Source: Bordetella ansorpii (GTDB lineage Bacteria > Pseudomonadota > Gammaproteobacteria > Burkholderiales > Burkholderiaceae_B). Taken from it: a DNA stretch of 64,000 nt. A program made the translations under genes and the position numbers. Shown piece by piece: positions 18,165 through 26,609 of this stretch. The notes below the pieces were generated by a model. It did not search any database. It saw only the letters and a program-made list of their open reading frames with translations, and was not told the origin of the DNA. The stretch is taken from NCBI RefSeq assembly GCF_900078315.1, contig NZ_FKBS01000014.1, positions 184,802 to 248,801 of the forward strand, given 5' to 3'. How positions within the stretch are numbered: position 1 is the first letter of the stretch; each line of letters opens with the position of its first letter.

Positions 18165-19163
18165 ATGGTTTCCATCACATCCACCGCGAGGCCCACGCTG
18201 CGCCGGTCGCTGCTCGGCCTGGCGCTGGCTGCAGGGCTGCTGGCCCAGTTCCCGGCAGCGGCGCAATCGGCGGATTTCCCCAATCGGCCGGTCAAGATGA
18301 TCGTGCCGTTCGGTCCGGGCACGTCGACGGACATCGTCGCGCGCGTGATGGCCGATGCCATGGGCAAGTCGCTGGGCCAGTCCGTCATCGTCGAGAACCG
18401 CGCCGGCGCGGGCGGTTCGATCGGCACCGACTTCGTCGCGCGTTCTCCCGCCGACGGCTACACCATCGTGATGGGCACCGTGGGCACGCACGCCATCAAC
18501 AAGGCGCTGTACCGCAAGCTGGCCTACGATCCCATCACCGACTTCGCCCCGTTGTCGTTCGTCGGCCAGACGCCGACCCTGCTGGTGGTCAGCGGCAACT
18601 CGCCGTACCAGAACCTGAAGGACCTGGGCGCCGCCGCGGCCAAGCCGCCCGGCATCAGCTTCGCGTCCGCGGGCAGCGGCACCTCGGGCCACCTGGCCGG
18701 CGAGCTGCTGAAGGCGCGCCTGGGCGGTGAGATGGTGCACGTGCCCTACAAGGAAGGCAGTCTGGCGATGTCCGACGTGATGTCCGGCCAGGTGCAGTTC
18801 ATGTTCTATCACCCCACCGCCGTGCTGCCGCACATCCGTGCCGGCAAGCTGCGCGCCCTGGGCACGTCCAGCGCCAAGCGCAGCGCCGCGCTGCCCGACC
18901 TGCCGACCATCGCCGAGCAGACCAACAGCGATTTCGACCTGGTGGCCTGGTTCATGATGTACGCGCCCAAGGCCACGCCGCAACCCGCGCTGAAGAAGCT
19001 GCGTGACGCCGCGGCGGCCGCCCTGGCCAACGCCGACGTGCAGGCCAAGCTGACGGCGCAGGGCGTCGAGAAGGCGCCGACGACCGACCTGGACGCCTTC
19101 GGCAAGGCCGAAGTGGCCAAGTGGTCCGACCTGGTGCAGAAGTCGGGCGCCCAGGTCGACTGA
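18165..19163 (+). CDS. Bug family (TctC) substrate-binding protein
   Basis: A 332-residue periplasmic binding protein. A signal peptide (RRSLLGLALAAGLLAQFPAAAQS) precedes the Bug opening FPNRPVKMIVPFGPGTSTDIVAR. The region RAGAGGSIGTDFVARSPADGYT matches the family. It is the third gene of the CoA-transferase/lyase operon, so it should bind the acid processed by those enzymes. A strong terminator follows. Confidence 0.94.
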   Translation: MVSITSTARPTLRRSLLGLALAAGLLAQFPAAAQSADFPNRPVKMIVPFGPGTSTDIVARVMADAMGKSLGQSVIVENRAGAGGSIGTDFVARSPADGYTIVMGTVGTHAINKALYRKLAYDPITDFAPLSFVGQTPTLLVVSGNSPYQNLKDLGAAAAKPPGISFASAGSGTSGHLAGELLKARLGGEMVHVPYKEGSLAMSDVMSGQVQFMFYHPTAVLPHIRAGKLRALGTSSAKRSAALPDLPTIAEQTNSDFDLVAWFMMYAPKATPQPALKKLRDAAAAALANADVQAKLTAQGVEKAPTTDLDAFGKAEVAKWSDLVQKSGAQVD

Positions 19164-19288
19164 GGAATATGTCCCGCTTGCGCATGGCCGGTATGAACCT
19201 TCGCCGGGCCGGCGATGCGCAAATGGGCCATTTACGGCCTGCCGCAGTTGCATCTCGAATGGGCAGACCGAGCGTTTAGCGTGACCTT

Positions 19289-19341
19289 GGCGCTGTAGAA
19301 ACCAGTCCTGGATCGTCTGGTGGCTACAGCGCTATTTTTTT
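19289..19341 (+). terminator. Rho-independent terminator of the CoA-transferase operon
   Basis: A long stem pairs GCGCTGTAG with CTACAGCGC and, after a small bulge, ACCAG with CTGGT, followed by seven T. It lies about 125 bp after the Bug stop on the + strand. Confidence 0.85.
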
Positions 19342-19470
19342 ACCGCCGGGCCGCCCCAGGTAAAAGCGCCCCTGGGGGCAGCAAGCCGAAGGCGCTGCGT
19401 GGGGGAGAGTTTTACCGCCGGGCCGCTTCAGAAAAGCGCCAGCCTTGGGGCCAGCAAGCCGAAAGTGTTT
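19341..19470. repeat. Twin copies of a 72-bp intergenic repeat
   Basis: Two degenerate copies start with TACCGCCGGGCCGC at 19341 and 19413. Both contain an AAAAGCGCC block, a GGGG-rich block and CAGCAAGCCGAA. A shortened relative occurs in inverted orientation in the atpD-atpC gap at about 44618-44664. The rest of the 349-bp gap between the Bug gene and ppiC holds the terminator and the ppiC leader. Such GC-rich hairpin elements are common in intergenic regions of this family; function unknown. Confidence 0.7.
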
Positions 19471-19512
19471 TAAGGCAATAATGGCGTTTTGAACCCAATG
19501 AAGGAGCTTTCC

Positions 19513-19794
19513 ATGGCCAACGCCTCTGCACGCCACATCCTGGTGTCCACCGAAGCCAAGTGCAACGAACTGAAGGCCGCCATCGAGAACGGCGCCGACT
19601 TCGCCCAGGTCGCCCGCGAGAATTCCAGCTGCCCGTCCAGCCGTGACGGCGGCAACCTGGGCACCTTCCGCCCGGGCCAGATGGTGCCGGAGTTCGACAC
19701 CGTGGTGTTCAGCGCCCCGATCAATGTGGTGCAGGGCCCGGTGAAGACCCAGTTCGGCTATCACCTGGTCGAAGTCACCAGCCGCCAGGACTGA
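19513..19794 (+). CDS. ppiC: Parvulin-type peptidyl-prolyl cis-trans isomerase
   Basis: A 93-residue single-domain parvulin, the same length as E. coli PpiC. The rotamase motifs ARHILVSTEAKCNELKAAI, SSCPSSRDGGNLGTFRPGQM and VVQGPVKTQFGYHLVEV cover the whole protein. The ATG at 19513 is placed 6 bp after AAGGAG; an upstream in-frame ATG at 19489 lacks such a site. No signal peptide, so cytoplasmic. It stands alone. Confidence 0.9.
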   Translation: MANASARHILVSTEAKCNELKAAIENGADFAQVARENSSCPSSRDGGNLGTFRPGQMVPEFDTVVFSAPINVVQGPVKTQFGYHLVEVTSRQD

Positions 19795-19962
19795 GCCCGG
19801 CCGCCTTGTGCCCGGCGCCAGCCCCAGGGGGGCGGGCTCGGGTTGCAGAAAGCCTTCCGGTAGAACGGAACCGCGCCTCGAAAGTCGGACACCAGTCCGG
19901 CCTTCGGGGTGTTTTTCATGGCCGCGGGCCACGCTGGCGTGCAACCGGGCCCGCGCGGCCCA

Positions 19963-21294
19963 TCAGCGTTTGTACGTCACCCGATACACGGTGCCATTGG
20001 CGTCCTCGCTGAACAGCATCGCGCCGTCTTTTGCGAAGGTCACGCCCACGGGCCGTCCCCACACCTCGCCGTCGTTCAGGCCGAACCCCGTGACGAAGTC
20101 CTGGTATTCGCCCGTCGGCTTGCCGTCCTTGAACGGCAAGCGCACGACCTTGTAGCCGGTGCGCTTGGCGCGGTTCCACGAGCCGTGCAGCGTGACGAAG
20201 GCGTCGCCCTTCCATTCGTCGGGGAACTGGCCGCCCGGGTTGAAGGCCACGCCCAGCGGCGCGGAGTGCGATTGCACCAGCACCTCGGGCACCAGCACCT
20301 TGCCGGCCAGGTCCGGACGCGCGCCGCCGGCGGGGCGGGCGTCTTCGTTTTTGCCGATGTAGTACCAGGGCCAGCCGTAGAAACCGCCTTCCTTCACGCT
20401 GGTCACGTAGTCGGGCGGCACGTCGTCGCCCAGCATGTCGCGTTCATTGGTGGCGCACCAGAGCGTGGCCGTGCCGGGCTGCACGGTCAGGCCCGAACAG
20501 TTGCGGATGCCGTTGGCATAGGGGCGGCGGTTCTTGCCGTCCGGGTCGAAGGCCAGCACGCTGGCGCGGCCTTCTTCCGGACCCCACGCCGCGCCCACCC
20601 CGTGCGTCTTCTCGTGCGCGGCCAGGTCGGACGGGCGCTCGCCCATGTTCTGCCCCACGTTGCCGTTCGAGCCGACCGCCACGTACAGCGTCTTGCCATC
20701 GGGCGAGAACGCGATGTCGCGCGTCCAGTGGCCGCCGGTCGGCAGCTTGGCCACCACGGCTTGCGGCGAGCCGGACGCCTTCTGGTCGCCGTTGCGGTAG
20801 GCATAGCGCACCACGCTGCCCGGCTGGGCCACGTACAGCCACTTCGGTTCCGGGCCGGGCGGGTGGAAGGCCATGCCGTAGGGGTCGTCCAGCTTGTCGG
20901 CGTAGGTGGACATCGTGGCCTTGCCGCTTTTCTGCGGACGGATCACCACGATGCGGCCGTTGTTGCTCAGGGCGGCGAAGATGTCGCCATTGGGCGCGAT
21001 GCGCAGCACGCGCACGCCGTCCAGGCCGGTGGCCAGCGTCTCGACCGTGAAGCCGGGCATGCTCTTGGGGGTGGCGTTGGCCGGCCGGTCGGCGATGCGC
21101 GAGGCGGCCGCGCGCGCCGAGCCGCCGGCGGCGGCGGGAATGTCGGCGGGGCGGATATGCCGCATCGTGCCGGGCGCGTCCGCTTGCCAGTCGCCAAACG
21201 CGCGCTTGCCGGTCAGCACGTCCTGCTGCGCCCATGCGGGCGCCGCCATCAGGACTGCGATCGAACCTGCCAGGCCAACCAACGCTTGCTTCAT
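19963..21294 (-). CDS. PQQ-dependent sugar (sorbosone-type) dehydrogenase, periplasmic
   Basis: A 443-residue exported beta-propeller enzyme. The signal peptide starts MKQALVGLAGSIAVLMAAPAWAQ; the ATG at 21294 follows a GGAG site and is preferred over a longer frame to 21336. Propeller features include FTVETLATGLDGVRVLRIAPNGDIF, the substrate-loop His in GGHWTRDIAFSPDGKTLYV, NVGQN, and VAFNPGGQFPDEWKGDAFVTLHGSWNR near the C-terminus. The family oxidises sugars or aldehydes with pyrroloquinoline quinone; no PQQ genes are in view. It lies directly after trpE on the same strand, where trpG would be expected. Confidence 0.87.
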   Translation of the reverse strand: MKQALVGLAGSIAVLMAAPAWAQQDVLTGKRAFGDWQADAPGTMRHIRPADIPAAAGGSARAAASRIADRPANATPKSMPGFTVETLATGLDGVRVLRIAPNGDIFAALSNNGRIVVIRPQKSGKATMSTYADKLDDPYGMAFHPPGPEPKWLYVAQPGSVVRYAYRNGDQKASGSPQAVVAKLPTGGHWTRDIAFSPDGKTLYVAVGSNGNVGQNMGERPSDLAAHEKTHGVGAAWGPEEGRASVLAFDPDGKNRRPYANGIRNCSGLTVQPGTATLWCATNERDMLGDDVPPDYVTSVKEGGFYGWPWYYIGKNEDARPAGGARPDLAGKVLVPEVLVQSHSAPLGVAFNPGGQFPDEWKGDAFVTLHGSWNRAKRTGYKVVRLPFKDGKPTGEYQDFVTGFGLNDGEVWGRPVGVTFAKDGAMLFSEDANGTVYRVTYKR

Positions 21295-21445
21295 CTGCCG
21301 CTCCAGAGTGGGTTGCACCGGACGCGGGTCGCGCATCCGGCGGGGTCACTACGAGGATTTAGGCGGAATCCGCGATTCGCGCAAGCCCTCTGGCGCAAGT
21401 CGCCCGCGCAGGCGTTGTGCGTGCGCCCGCGCCGGCTGGTTCGCG

Positions 21446-22966
21446 TTACAGCGGGTCGTCCAGGCCGTGTTGCACCTGTTCCGCCGCGCGCAGCATGGCG
21501 CGGGCCTTGGCCTCGGTCTCGGCCCATTCGGCTTCGGGAATCGAGTCGGCCACGATGCCGGCGGCGGCCTGCGCGAACAGCATGCCGTTCTTGATGATGC
21601 CGGTGCGGATGGCGATGGCCACGTCCATCTCGCCGCCGTAGCTCAGGTAGCCGGCCGCGCCGCCGTAGATGCCGCGCTGCACGGGCTCCAGTTCATCGAT
21701 GATTTCCATGGCGCGCACCTTGGGGGCGCCCGTCAGCGTGCCGGCCGGGAAGGCCGCGCGCAGCACGTCCATGCTGCTCATGTCGGGATCCAGCGTGCCG
21801 GCCACGTTGGACACCAGGTGCATCACGTGCGAATAGCGCTCGATCACCATGGTGTCGCTGACCTTGACCGTGCCCGTCTGCGCCACGCGGCCCACGTCGT
21901 TGCGCGCCAGGTCGATCAGCATGACGTGTTCGGCGATTTCCTTCGGATCGGCCTGCAGCTCGCGCGCCAGCGCGGCGTCTTCTTCCGGCGTGCCGCCGCG
22001 CTTGCGCGTGCCGGCCAGCGGGCGGATGGTGATCTGCGATTTCGGCGTGCCGTTCTCGACGATGCGTTCCTGGCGCACCAGGATCTCGGGCGAAGAGCCC
22101 ACCACCTGGAAGTCGCCGAAGTTCCAGAAGTACATGTACGGCGACGGGTTCAGCGAGCGCAGCGCGCGGTACAGCGACAGCGGCGAATCGCGGAACGGCT
22201 TGGCGATGACCTGGCTGATCTGCACCTGCATCAGGTCGCCGGCGGCGATGTATTCCTTGGCGCGATGAACGGCGGCCAGGTAGTCCTCTTTCTTGAAGTC
22301 GCGGCGTTCTTCCGTCTGCATGCTGGCGTGGCTGTACGGAATCTCCACGGGCTTGCGCAGGCGGGCGCGCAGGTCCAGCAGGCGCTGCTGGGCGCGGCTG
22401 TAGGCCTCGGGCTGCGCCGGGTCGGCGTACACCATCAGGTAGGTGCGGCCCGCCAGGTTGTCGACGATGACCAGTTCGTCGACGTGCATCAGCATGATGT
22501 CGGGCGTGCCGCCTTCCATGCCGGCGGGGAAGGGCTTGACGGCCGGCCCCAGGCGCGGCTCGATGTGGCGCACGGTGTCGTAGCCGAAGTAGCCCGCCAG
22601 GCCGCCGCAGAAGCGCGGCATGCCGGGACGCAACGCGACTTTGAAGCGGCGCTGGTATTGCTCGATGAAGGCCAGCGGATCGCCTTCGTGGGTTTCCACC
22701 ACGCGGCCGTCGTGCAGCAGTTCGGTCAGGGTGCCCGTGGCGCGGATCACGCTGCGCGCGGGCAGGCCGATGAAAGAGTAGCGGCCGAAGCGTTCGCCGC
22801 CCACCACGGATTCCATCAGGCAGGTCATTGCACCGTTGCCGGGGCCGGCGTGCGCCAGCTTCAGGTAGATGGCCAGCGGCGTGTCCAGGTCGGCGTAGGT
22901 CTCGGCCACCAGGGGGATTCGGTTGTAGCCCTGGGCGGCCAGCGCCTTGAATTCAAGTTCGGTCAT
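21446..22966 (-). CDS. trpE: Anthranilate synthase component I
   Basis: A 506-residue chorismate-utilising enzyme that makes anthranilate, the first step of tryptophan synthesis, with the TrpG amidotransferase as partner. The feedback-site region LLESV-type is here MTCLMESVVGGERFGRYSFIG near residue 60. The catalytic C-terminal half contains SPEILVRQE, TIRPLAGTRKRGGTPEED, LIDLARNDVGRV and the end motif GYLSYGGEMDVAIAIRT. It is preceded by a leader peptide and attenuator (23016-23174). Unusually, trpG does not follow; the next gene is the sugar dehydrogenase. Upstream are gph and rpe. Confidence 0.97.
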   Translation of the reverse strand: MTELEFKALAAQGYNRIPLVAETYADLDTPLAIYLKLAHAGPGNGAMTCLMESVVGGERFGRYSFIGLPARSVIRATGTLTELLHDGRVVETHEGDPLAFIEQYQRRFKVALRPGMPRFCGGLAGYFGYDTVRHIEPRLGPAVKPFPAGMEGGTPDIMLMHVDELVIVDNLAGRTYLMVYADPAQPEAYSRAQQRLLDLRARLRKPVEIPYSHASMQTEERRDFKKEDYLAAVHRAKEYIAAGDLMQVQISQVIAKPFRDSPLSLYRALRSLNPSPYMYFWNFGDFQVVGSSPEILVRQERIVENGTPKSQITIRPLAGTRKRGGTPEEDAALARELQADPKEIAEHVMLIDLARNDVGRVAQTGTVKVSDTMVIERYSHVMHLVSNVAGTLDPDMSSMDVLRAAFPAGTLTGAPKVRAMEIIDELEPVQRGIYGGAAGYLSYGGEMDVAIAIRTGIIKNGMLFAQAAAGIVADSIPEAEWAETEAKARAMLRAAEQVQHGLDDPL

Positions 22967-23015
22967 GTCGGATCTCGATGGGGGGATCAGGATGAGGAAC
23001 CGGGCGCGCGCAAAC

Positions 23016-23046
23016 AAAAAACCCGGTCCTGTGTAGGGTCCGGGTT
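23016..23046 (-). terminator. Attenuator terminator hairpin in the trpE leader
   Basis: Read on the minus strand, AACCCGG pairs with CCGGGTT around an inner CCT/AGG pairing, and six T follow (23014-23021 side). It lies between the trpL stop and the trpE start. The left arm ACCCGGA (23039-23045) can alternatively pair with TCCGGGT (23105-23111) at the end of the leader peptide gene, giving an antiterminator. This is the classic layout of ribosome-mediated attenuation. Confidence 0.85.
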
Positions 23047-23096
23047 CGGTGTCTTGCCCTGCGCGGCATTGGCGGTGCGCCAACGCCGGGAACGAC

Positions 23097-23174
23097 TTAC
23101 CGCCACCCGGAGAACGAGCGCCACCAACGCCAGCGGGCGTTTGCAAGGGTCGGGACGGAGACCGGGGCGTTCAT
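23097..23174 (-). CDS. trpL: trp leader peptide (25 residues, four Trp codons)
   Basis: A short reading frame on the minus strand encodes 25 residues that end in ARWRWWRSFSGWR. Four Trp codons occur in the last 11 positions, three of them within four codons. It ends 130 bp before trpE. Ribosome stalling at RWRWW when charged tRNA-Trp is scarce would leave the downstream TCCGGGT free to pair with the terminator arm, allowing readthrough into trpE. The Shine-Dalgarno sequence is weak, which is normal for leader peptides. Function inferred from the Trp run plus the terminator. Confidence 0.88.
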   Translation of the reverse strand: MNAPVSVPTLANARWRWWRSFSGWR

Positions 23175-23216
23175 GGGATAGGGTTCGGTGTTGCGTTGCC
23201 AGAAAAGTGCCCGGCA

Positions 23217-23225
23217 ACTATACCA
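23217..23225 (-). promoter_or_regulatory. Extended -10 promoter of the trpL-trpE unit
   Basis: On the minus strand the sequence TGGTATAGT matches an extended -10 element (TGnTATAAT). It places transcription start near 23210, about 36 nt before the trpL ATG. No good -35 is visible at 17 bp, fitting an extended -10 promoter. Confidence 0.5.
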
Positions 23226-23276
23226 CCGGTCATTGTCATGCGCACGCCGGTTCGCATGAATGGCGTGCGCGAGGCG

Positions 23277-23972
23277 TCAGGCCGCGTTGGCCTCGCGGTT
23301 CCATTCGTCGATGCGCCGCACGGCATCCACCAGCGTGTCGACGATGCCGTCCACATCCAGCATGCGTACGTCCATGCCCTCGTTGTAGCCATAGGGCACC
23401 GCCAGCACGCGCGTGCCGGCCGAGCGTCCGGCCTGCGCGTCGTTGATCGAGTCGCCGATGGTCACCGCGCGGCCGGGCGCCACGCCCAGTTGCTCGCAGG
23501 CGTGCAGCACCTGGTCGGGATCGGGCTTGCGGCGCGCGCAGGTGTCGCCGCACACCACCACCGGGAAGAAGCCCGCCAGTCCCGTGCGCTGCAGCAGCGG
23601 CAGGGTGAACTCGGTGGGCTTGTTGGTGACCACGGCCAGCTTCAGGCCCTGGTCGCGCATGGCGATCAGGCCCGGCACCACGCCGTCGAACACCAGGGCC
23701 TTCTCGCCGTTGACCCGGTGGTAGTGGCGGAAGAAGGCCTCGCGGCCGCGGGCATACAGGTCGGTGTCGGCCAGGTCGCCTTCCAGGCTGCCCGCCAGCG
23801 CGCGGCGCACCAGGTTGTCCACGCCCTTGCCCACGAACGTGGCCACCACGTCCAGGCGCAAGGGAGACAGGCCCAGTTCGACGCGCATGGCGTTGGCCGC
23901 ATCGGCCAGGTCGGGAATGGAGTCCAGCAGGGTGCCGTCCAGGTCCAGCAGGACGGCTTCGATGCGTGCCAT
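23277..23972 (-). CDS. gph: Phosphoglycolate phosphatase
   Basis: A 231-residue HAD-superfamily phosphatase. Motif I is DLDGTLLDS, motif II VVTNKP, and motif IV GDSINDAQAGRSAG. It would dephosphorylate 2-phosphoglycolate formed during DNA repair or Rubisco-like side reactions. It sits between rpe and the trp leader on the same strand, the usual rpe-gph-trpE order. The trpL promoter starts just past its stop, so trpE need not depend on gph transcription. Confidence 0.93.
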   Translation of the reverse strand: MARIEAVLLDLDGTLLDSIPDLADAANAMRVELGLSPLRLDVVATFVGKGVDNLVRRALAGSLEGDLADTDLYARGREAFFRHYHRVNGEKALVFDGVVPGLIAMRDQGLKLAVVTNKPTEFTLPLLQRTGLAGFFPVVVCGDTCARRKPDPDQVLHACEQLGVAPGRAVTIGDSINDAQAGRSAGTRVLAVPYGYNEGMDVRMLDVDGIVDTLVDAVRRIDEWNREANAA

Positions 23973-24020
23973 GTCAGCGCGCTCCTCGGGTGGGGCCCGG
24001 CGGACCGGGCCGTTTCAGGA

Positions 24021-24725
24021 TCAGACGCTCGTGCCTTCGCCGCGCGCGATCTCGGCGCGCAGGTTCTGGATGACGGCGGCGTAGTCGGGCTGGCCGAAGA
24101 TGGCCGAGCCGGCCACGAAGGTGTCGGCGCCGGCGGCGCGGATGTCGGCGATGTTGTCCGGCTTCACGCCGCCGTCGACTTCCAGCAGGATCGGCTGGCC
24201 GCCGGCCTGTGCCCAGCGGTCGATGCGCAGGCGCGCCTCGCGCAGCTTGGCCAGCGTGGCCGGGATGAACGACTGGCCGCCGAAGCCCGGGTTGACCGAC
24301 ATCAGCAACACCAGGTCCAGCTTGTCCATCACGTAGTCCATGTAGGACAGCGGCGTGGCGGGGTTGAACACCAGGCCGGCCTTGCAGCCGTGGCTGCGGA
24401 TCAGCGACAGGGTGCGGTCGACGTGGCGCGAGGCTTCCGGGTGAAACGTGATGATGTCGGCGCCGGCCTTGGCGAACATGGGGATGATCTCATCCACCGG
24501 CTCGACCATCAGGTGCACGTCGATGGGCACGTTCACGTGCGGCCGGATGGCTGAACAGACCATCGGGCCGATGGTCAGGTTGGGAACGTAATGGTTGTCC
24601 ATCACGTCGAAGTGGATCCAGTCGGCGCCGGCGGCGACGACGTTGCGCACCTCTTCGCCCAGGCGGGCGAAATCGGCGGACAGGATGCTGGGGGCGATGC
24701 GGGTGGCGGCCGGGGTCGGGGACAT
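24021..24725 (-). CDS. rpe: Ribulose-phosphate 3-epimerase
   Basis: A 234-residue TIM-barrel epimerase that interconverts ribulose 5-phosphate and xylulose 5-phosphate in the pentose phosphate pathway. Motifs: [17 protein letters not shown], the metal-binding [28 protein letters not shown] and [10 protein letters not shown]. The start [13 protein letters not shown] is chosen for length; in-frame ATG codons up to 24758 would add up to 11 residues. First gene of the rpe-gph pair, divergent from apaG. Confidence 0.95.
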   Translation of the reverse strand: MSPTPAATRIAPSILSADFARLGEEVRNVVAAGADWIHFDVMDNHYVPNLTIGPMVCSAIRPHVNVPIDVHLMVEPVDEIIPMFAKAGADIITFHPEASRHVDRTLSLIRSHGCKAGLVFNPATPLSYMDYVMDKLDLVLLMSVNPGFGGQSFIPATLAKLREARLRIDRWAQAGGQPILLEVDGGVKPDNIADIRAAGADTFVAGSAIFGQPDYAAVIQNLRAEIARGEGTSV

Positions 24726-24875
24726 GGCTTTGCGAAGTTCCGGGGGCATAATGTGCAATCATTGTAGTTTGACGTTCGGGGCACGGGCACCGGCGCGGGC
24801 ACGAGATGCGTGCCGGCCGTATCGGTCCGACCCCATCCAGCCCGGCCAGGGCGCGCGCCTTCCCAGGGATATCCA

Positions 24876-25250
24876 GTGAAACCCTACGACCTGACGGTGT
24901 CCGTGACGCCGCGCTTCGTGCCGGAGCAATCCGATCCCGCCCAGCAGCAGTACATGTTCGCCTACACGGTGCGCATCACCAATTCGGGCTCCAATCCCGT
25001 GCAGGTCATCAGCCGGCACTGGATCATCACCGATGGCGAGCAGCGCGTGCAGGAAGTGCGCGGCCTGGGCGTCGTGGGCCAGCAGCCCCTGCTGGCCGCC
25101 GGCGAAACCTTCGAATACACCAGCGGCTGCCCGCTGCCCACCCCGGTGGGCACCATGCGCGGCACCTATCATTGCGTGGGCGAGAACGGCATCCCCTTCG
25201 AGGTGCCGATCGCCGAATTCCTGCTGGCCATGCCGCGCACCCTGCACTGA
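24876..25250 (+). CDS. apaG: ApaG family protein
   Basis: A 124-residue single-domain beta-sandwich protein. Nearly the whole chain matches ApaG: FAYTVRITNSGSNPVQVISRHWIITD, GVVGQQPLLAAGETFEYTSGCPLPTPVGTMRGTY. It starts with a GTG at 24876 (VKPYDLTVSVTPRF) preceded by CCCAGGGA; this gives the normal length and avoids the upstream frame. Role: phosphatase-associated protein of unclear function, linked to Co2+ and Mg2+ homeostasis by family knowledge. Divergent from rpe and followed by mltA. Confidence 0.95.
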   Translation: MKPYDLTVSVTPRFVPEQSDPAQQQYMFAYTVRITNSGSNPVQVISRHWIITDGEQRVQEVRGLGVVGQQPLLAAGETFEYTSGCPLPTPVGTMRGTYHCVGENGIPFEVPIAEFLLAMPRTLH

Positions 25251-25286
25251 CCGCAGGGACCACCGATGCTCTGTCCTCACACCTAA

Positions 25287-26609
25287 ATGAAGCACCGTTT
25301 CAAGCGAATTCTCAGTGTTTCCCTGCTGGCGGGCCTGCTGGCTGCGTGCGCCACCTCCGAGGTGCCGCCCGCGGACGCGCCCTCGGGCGGCGCCCCGTCC
25401 GGCGTCTCCGGCACGCCCGCCGTCGACGGCCCGCTGAGCGTGCCGTCCCTGTCCTCCCTGCCCGATTCCGCGCCGCGCCAGATGGCCGGCCGTTACACGC
25501 GCGCCGCCTGGGCCGACATGCCCGGCTGGAGCAACGATGATCTGGCCGAGTTCTGGCCGCTGTTCCTGCGCAACTGCAAGGGCCTGATGCGGCCCACCAG
25601 CGGCAGCCTGGCCGTGCCCGCGCGCGCCACGCCGCGCGCCTGGCAGCCGGTCTGCGCGGCCGCCGCCGATGCGTCGCGGGCGCCGGCCGCGGGCGACGGC
25701 GCCGCGGTCCGGCGTTTCCTGCAGACCTGGCTGCAACCCTGGCGCGTGAACGGCGCCGACGGCCAGCCCGCCTCGAATACCGTCACCGGCTACTACGAGC
25801 CCCTGGTGTCCGCCTCGCGCCGCCGTGGCGGCGACTACCAATGGCCCCTGTATGCCGTGCCTTCTGATCTGCTGACGGTCGACCTGGGTTCCATCTATCC
25901 CGATTTGGCCGGCAAGCGCGTGCGCGGCAAGCTCGAGGGCTCGCGCGTGGTGCCTTACGACACGCGTTCGGCCATCGAGGCGTCCGCCGGCCGCAAGCCG
26001 CCGGTCATCGTCTGGGTGAACGACCCCGTCGACAACTTCTTCCTGCAGGTGCAAGGCTCGGGCCGCGTCCAGCTGACCGATGGTCCCGATTCGGGCACCA
26101 CCATCCGCTTGGCCTACGCCGACCACAACGGCCAGCCCTACGCCTCCATCGGCAAGTGGCTGATCGACAAGGGCGAGTTGCAGGCCAGCCAGGCCTCCAT
26201 GCAGAACATCCGCGCATGGGCCAGGCGCAACCCGGCCCGTGTGCAGGAAATGCTCAATGCCAATCCTGCCGTGGTGTTCTTCCGTGAAGAGGCCATCGCC
26301 GATCCCTCGCTGGGTCCGCGTGGCGCCTATGGCATTCCGCTGGCGCCGGGCCGCTCCATCGCGGTCGATGCGCGGTTCGTGCCGCTGGGGTCGCCGGTGT
26401 TCCTGTCGACCACCATGCCGAGTTCGTCGTCGCCCTTGCAGCGCCTGGTGCTGGCGCAGGATACGGGCACGGCCATCACCGGCGCCGCCCGCGCCGACTT
26501 CTACTGGGGCTCCGGCGAGGATGCCGGCAACATGGCCGGCCGCATGAAGCAGCGCGGCCAGATGTGGCTGTTGTGGCCCAAGCAGGCAGGGGAGCCCTCG
26601 GCGCGATGA
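25287..26609 (+). CDS. mltA: Membrane-bound lytic murein transglycosylase A
   Basis: A 440-residue lipoprotein with lipobox LLAACA (Cys about 22). A Pro/Ala/Gly-rich linker follows. The MltA domain covers about residues 130-300 (TGYYEPLVSASRR, VWVNDPVDNFFLQVQGSGRV), and the C-terminal 3D domain carries the catalytic Asp in AQDTGTAITGAARADFYWGSG. It cleaves peptidoglycan glycan strands with formation of anhydromuropeptides at the outer membrane. Its stop overlaps the next gene's ATG, so the two are coupled. Confidence 0.95.
   Translation: MKHRFKRILSVSLLAGLLAACATSEVPPADAPSGGAPSGVSGTPAVDGPLSVPSLSSLPDSAPRQMAGRYTRAAWADMPGWSNDDLAEFWPLFLRNCKGLMRPTSGSLAVPARATPRAWQPVCAAAADASRAPAAGDGAAVRRFLQTWLQPWRVNGADGQPASNTVTGYYEPLVSASRRRGGDYQWPLYAVPSDLLTVDLGSIYPDLAGKRVRGKLEGSRVVPYDTRSAIEASAGRKPPVIVWVNDPVDNFFLQVQGSGRVQLTDGPDSGTTIRLAYADHNGQPYASIGKWLIDKGELQASQASMQNIRAWARRNPARVQEMLNANPAVVFFREEAIADPSLGPRGAYGIPLAPGRSIAVDARFVPLGSPVFLSTTMPSSSSPLQRLVLAQDTGTAITGAARADFYWGSGEDAGNMAGRMKQRGQMWLLWPKQAGEPSAR

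Noticed and set aside
22987-23217. 76-codon minus-strand frame overlapping the trp leader
   Set aside because: Different frame from the Trp-rich leader, overlaps the terminator and has no ribosome site.
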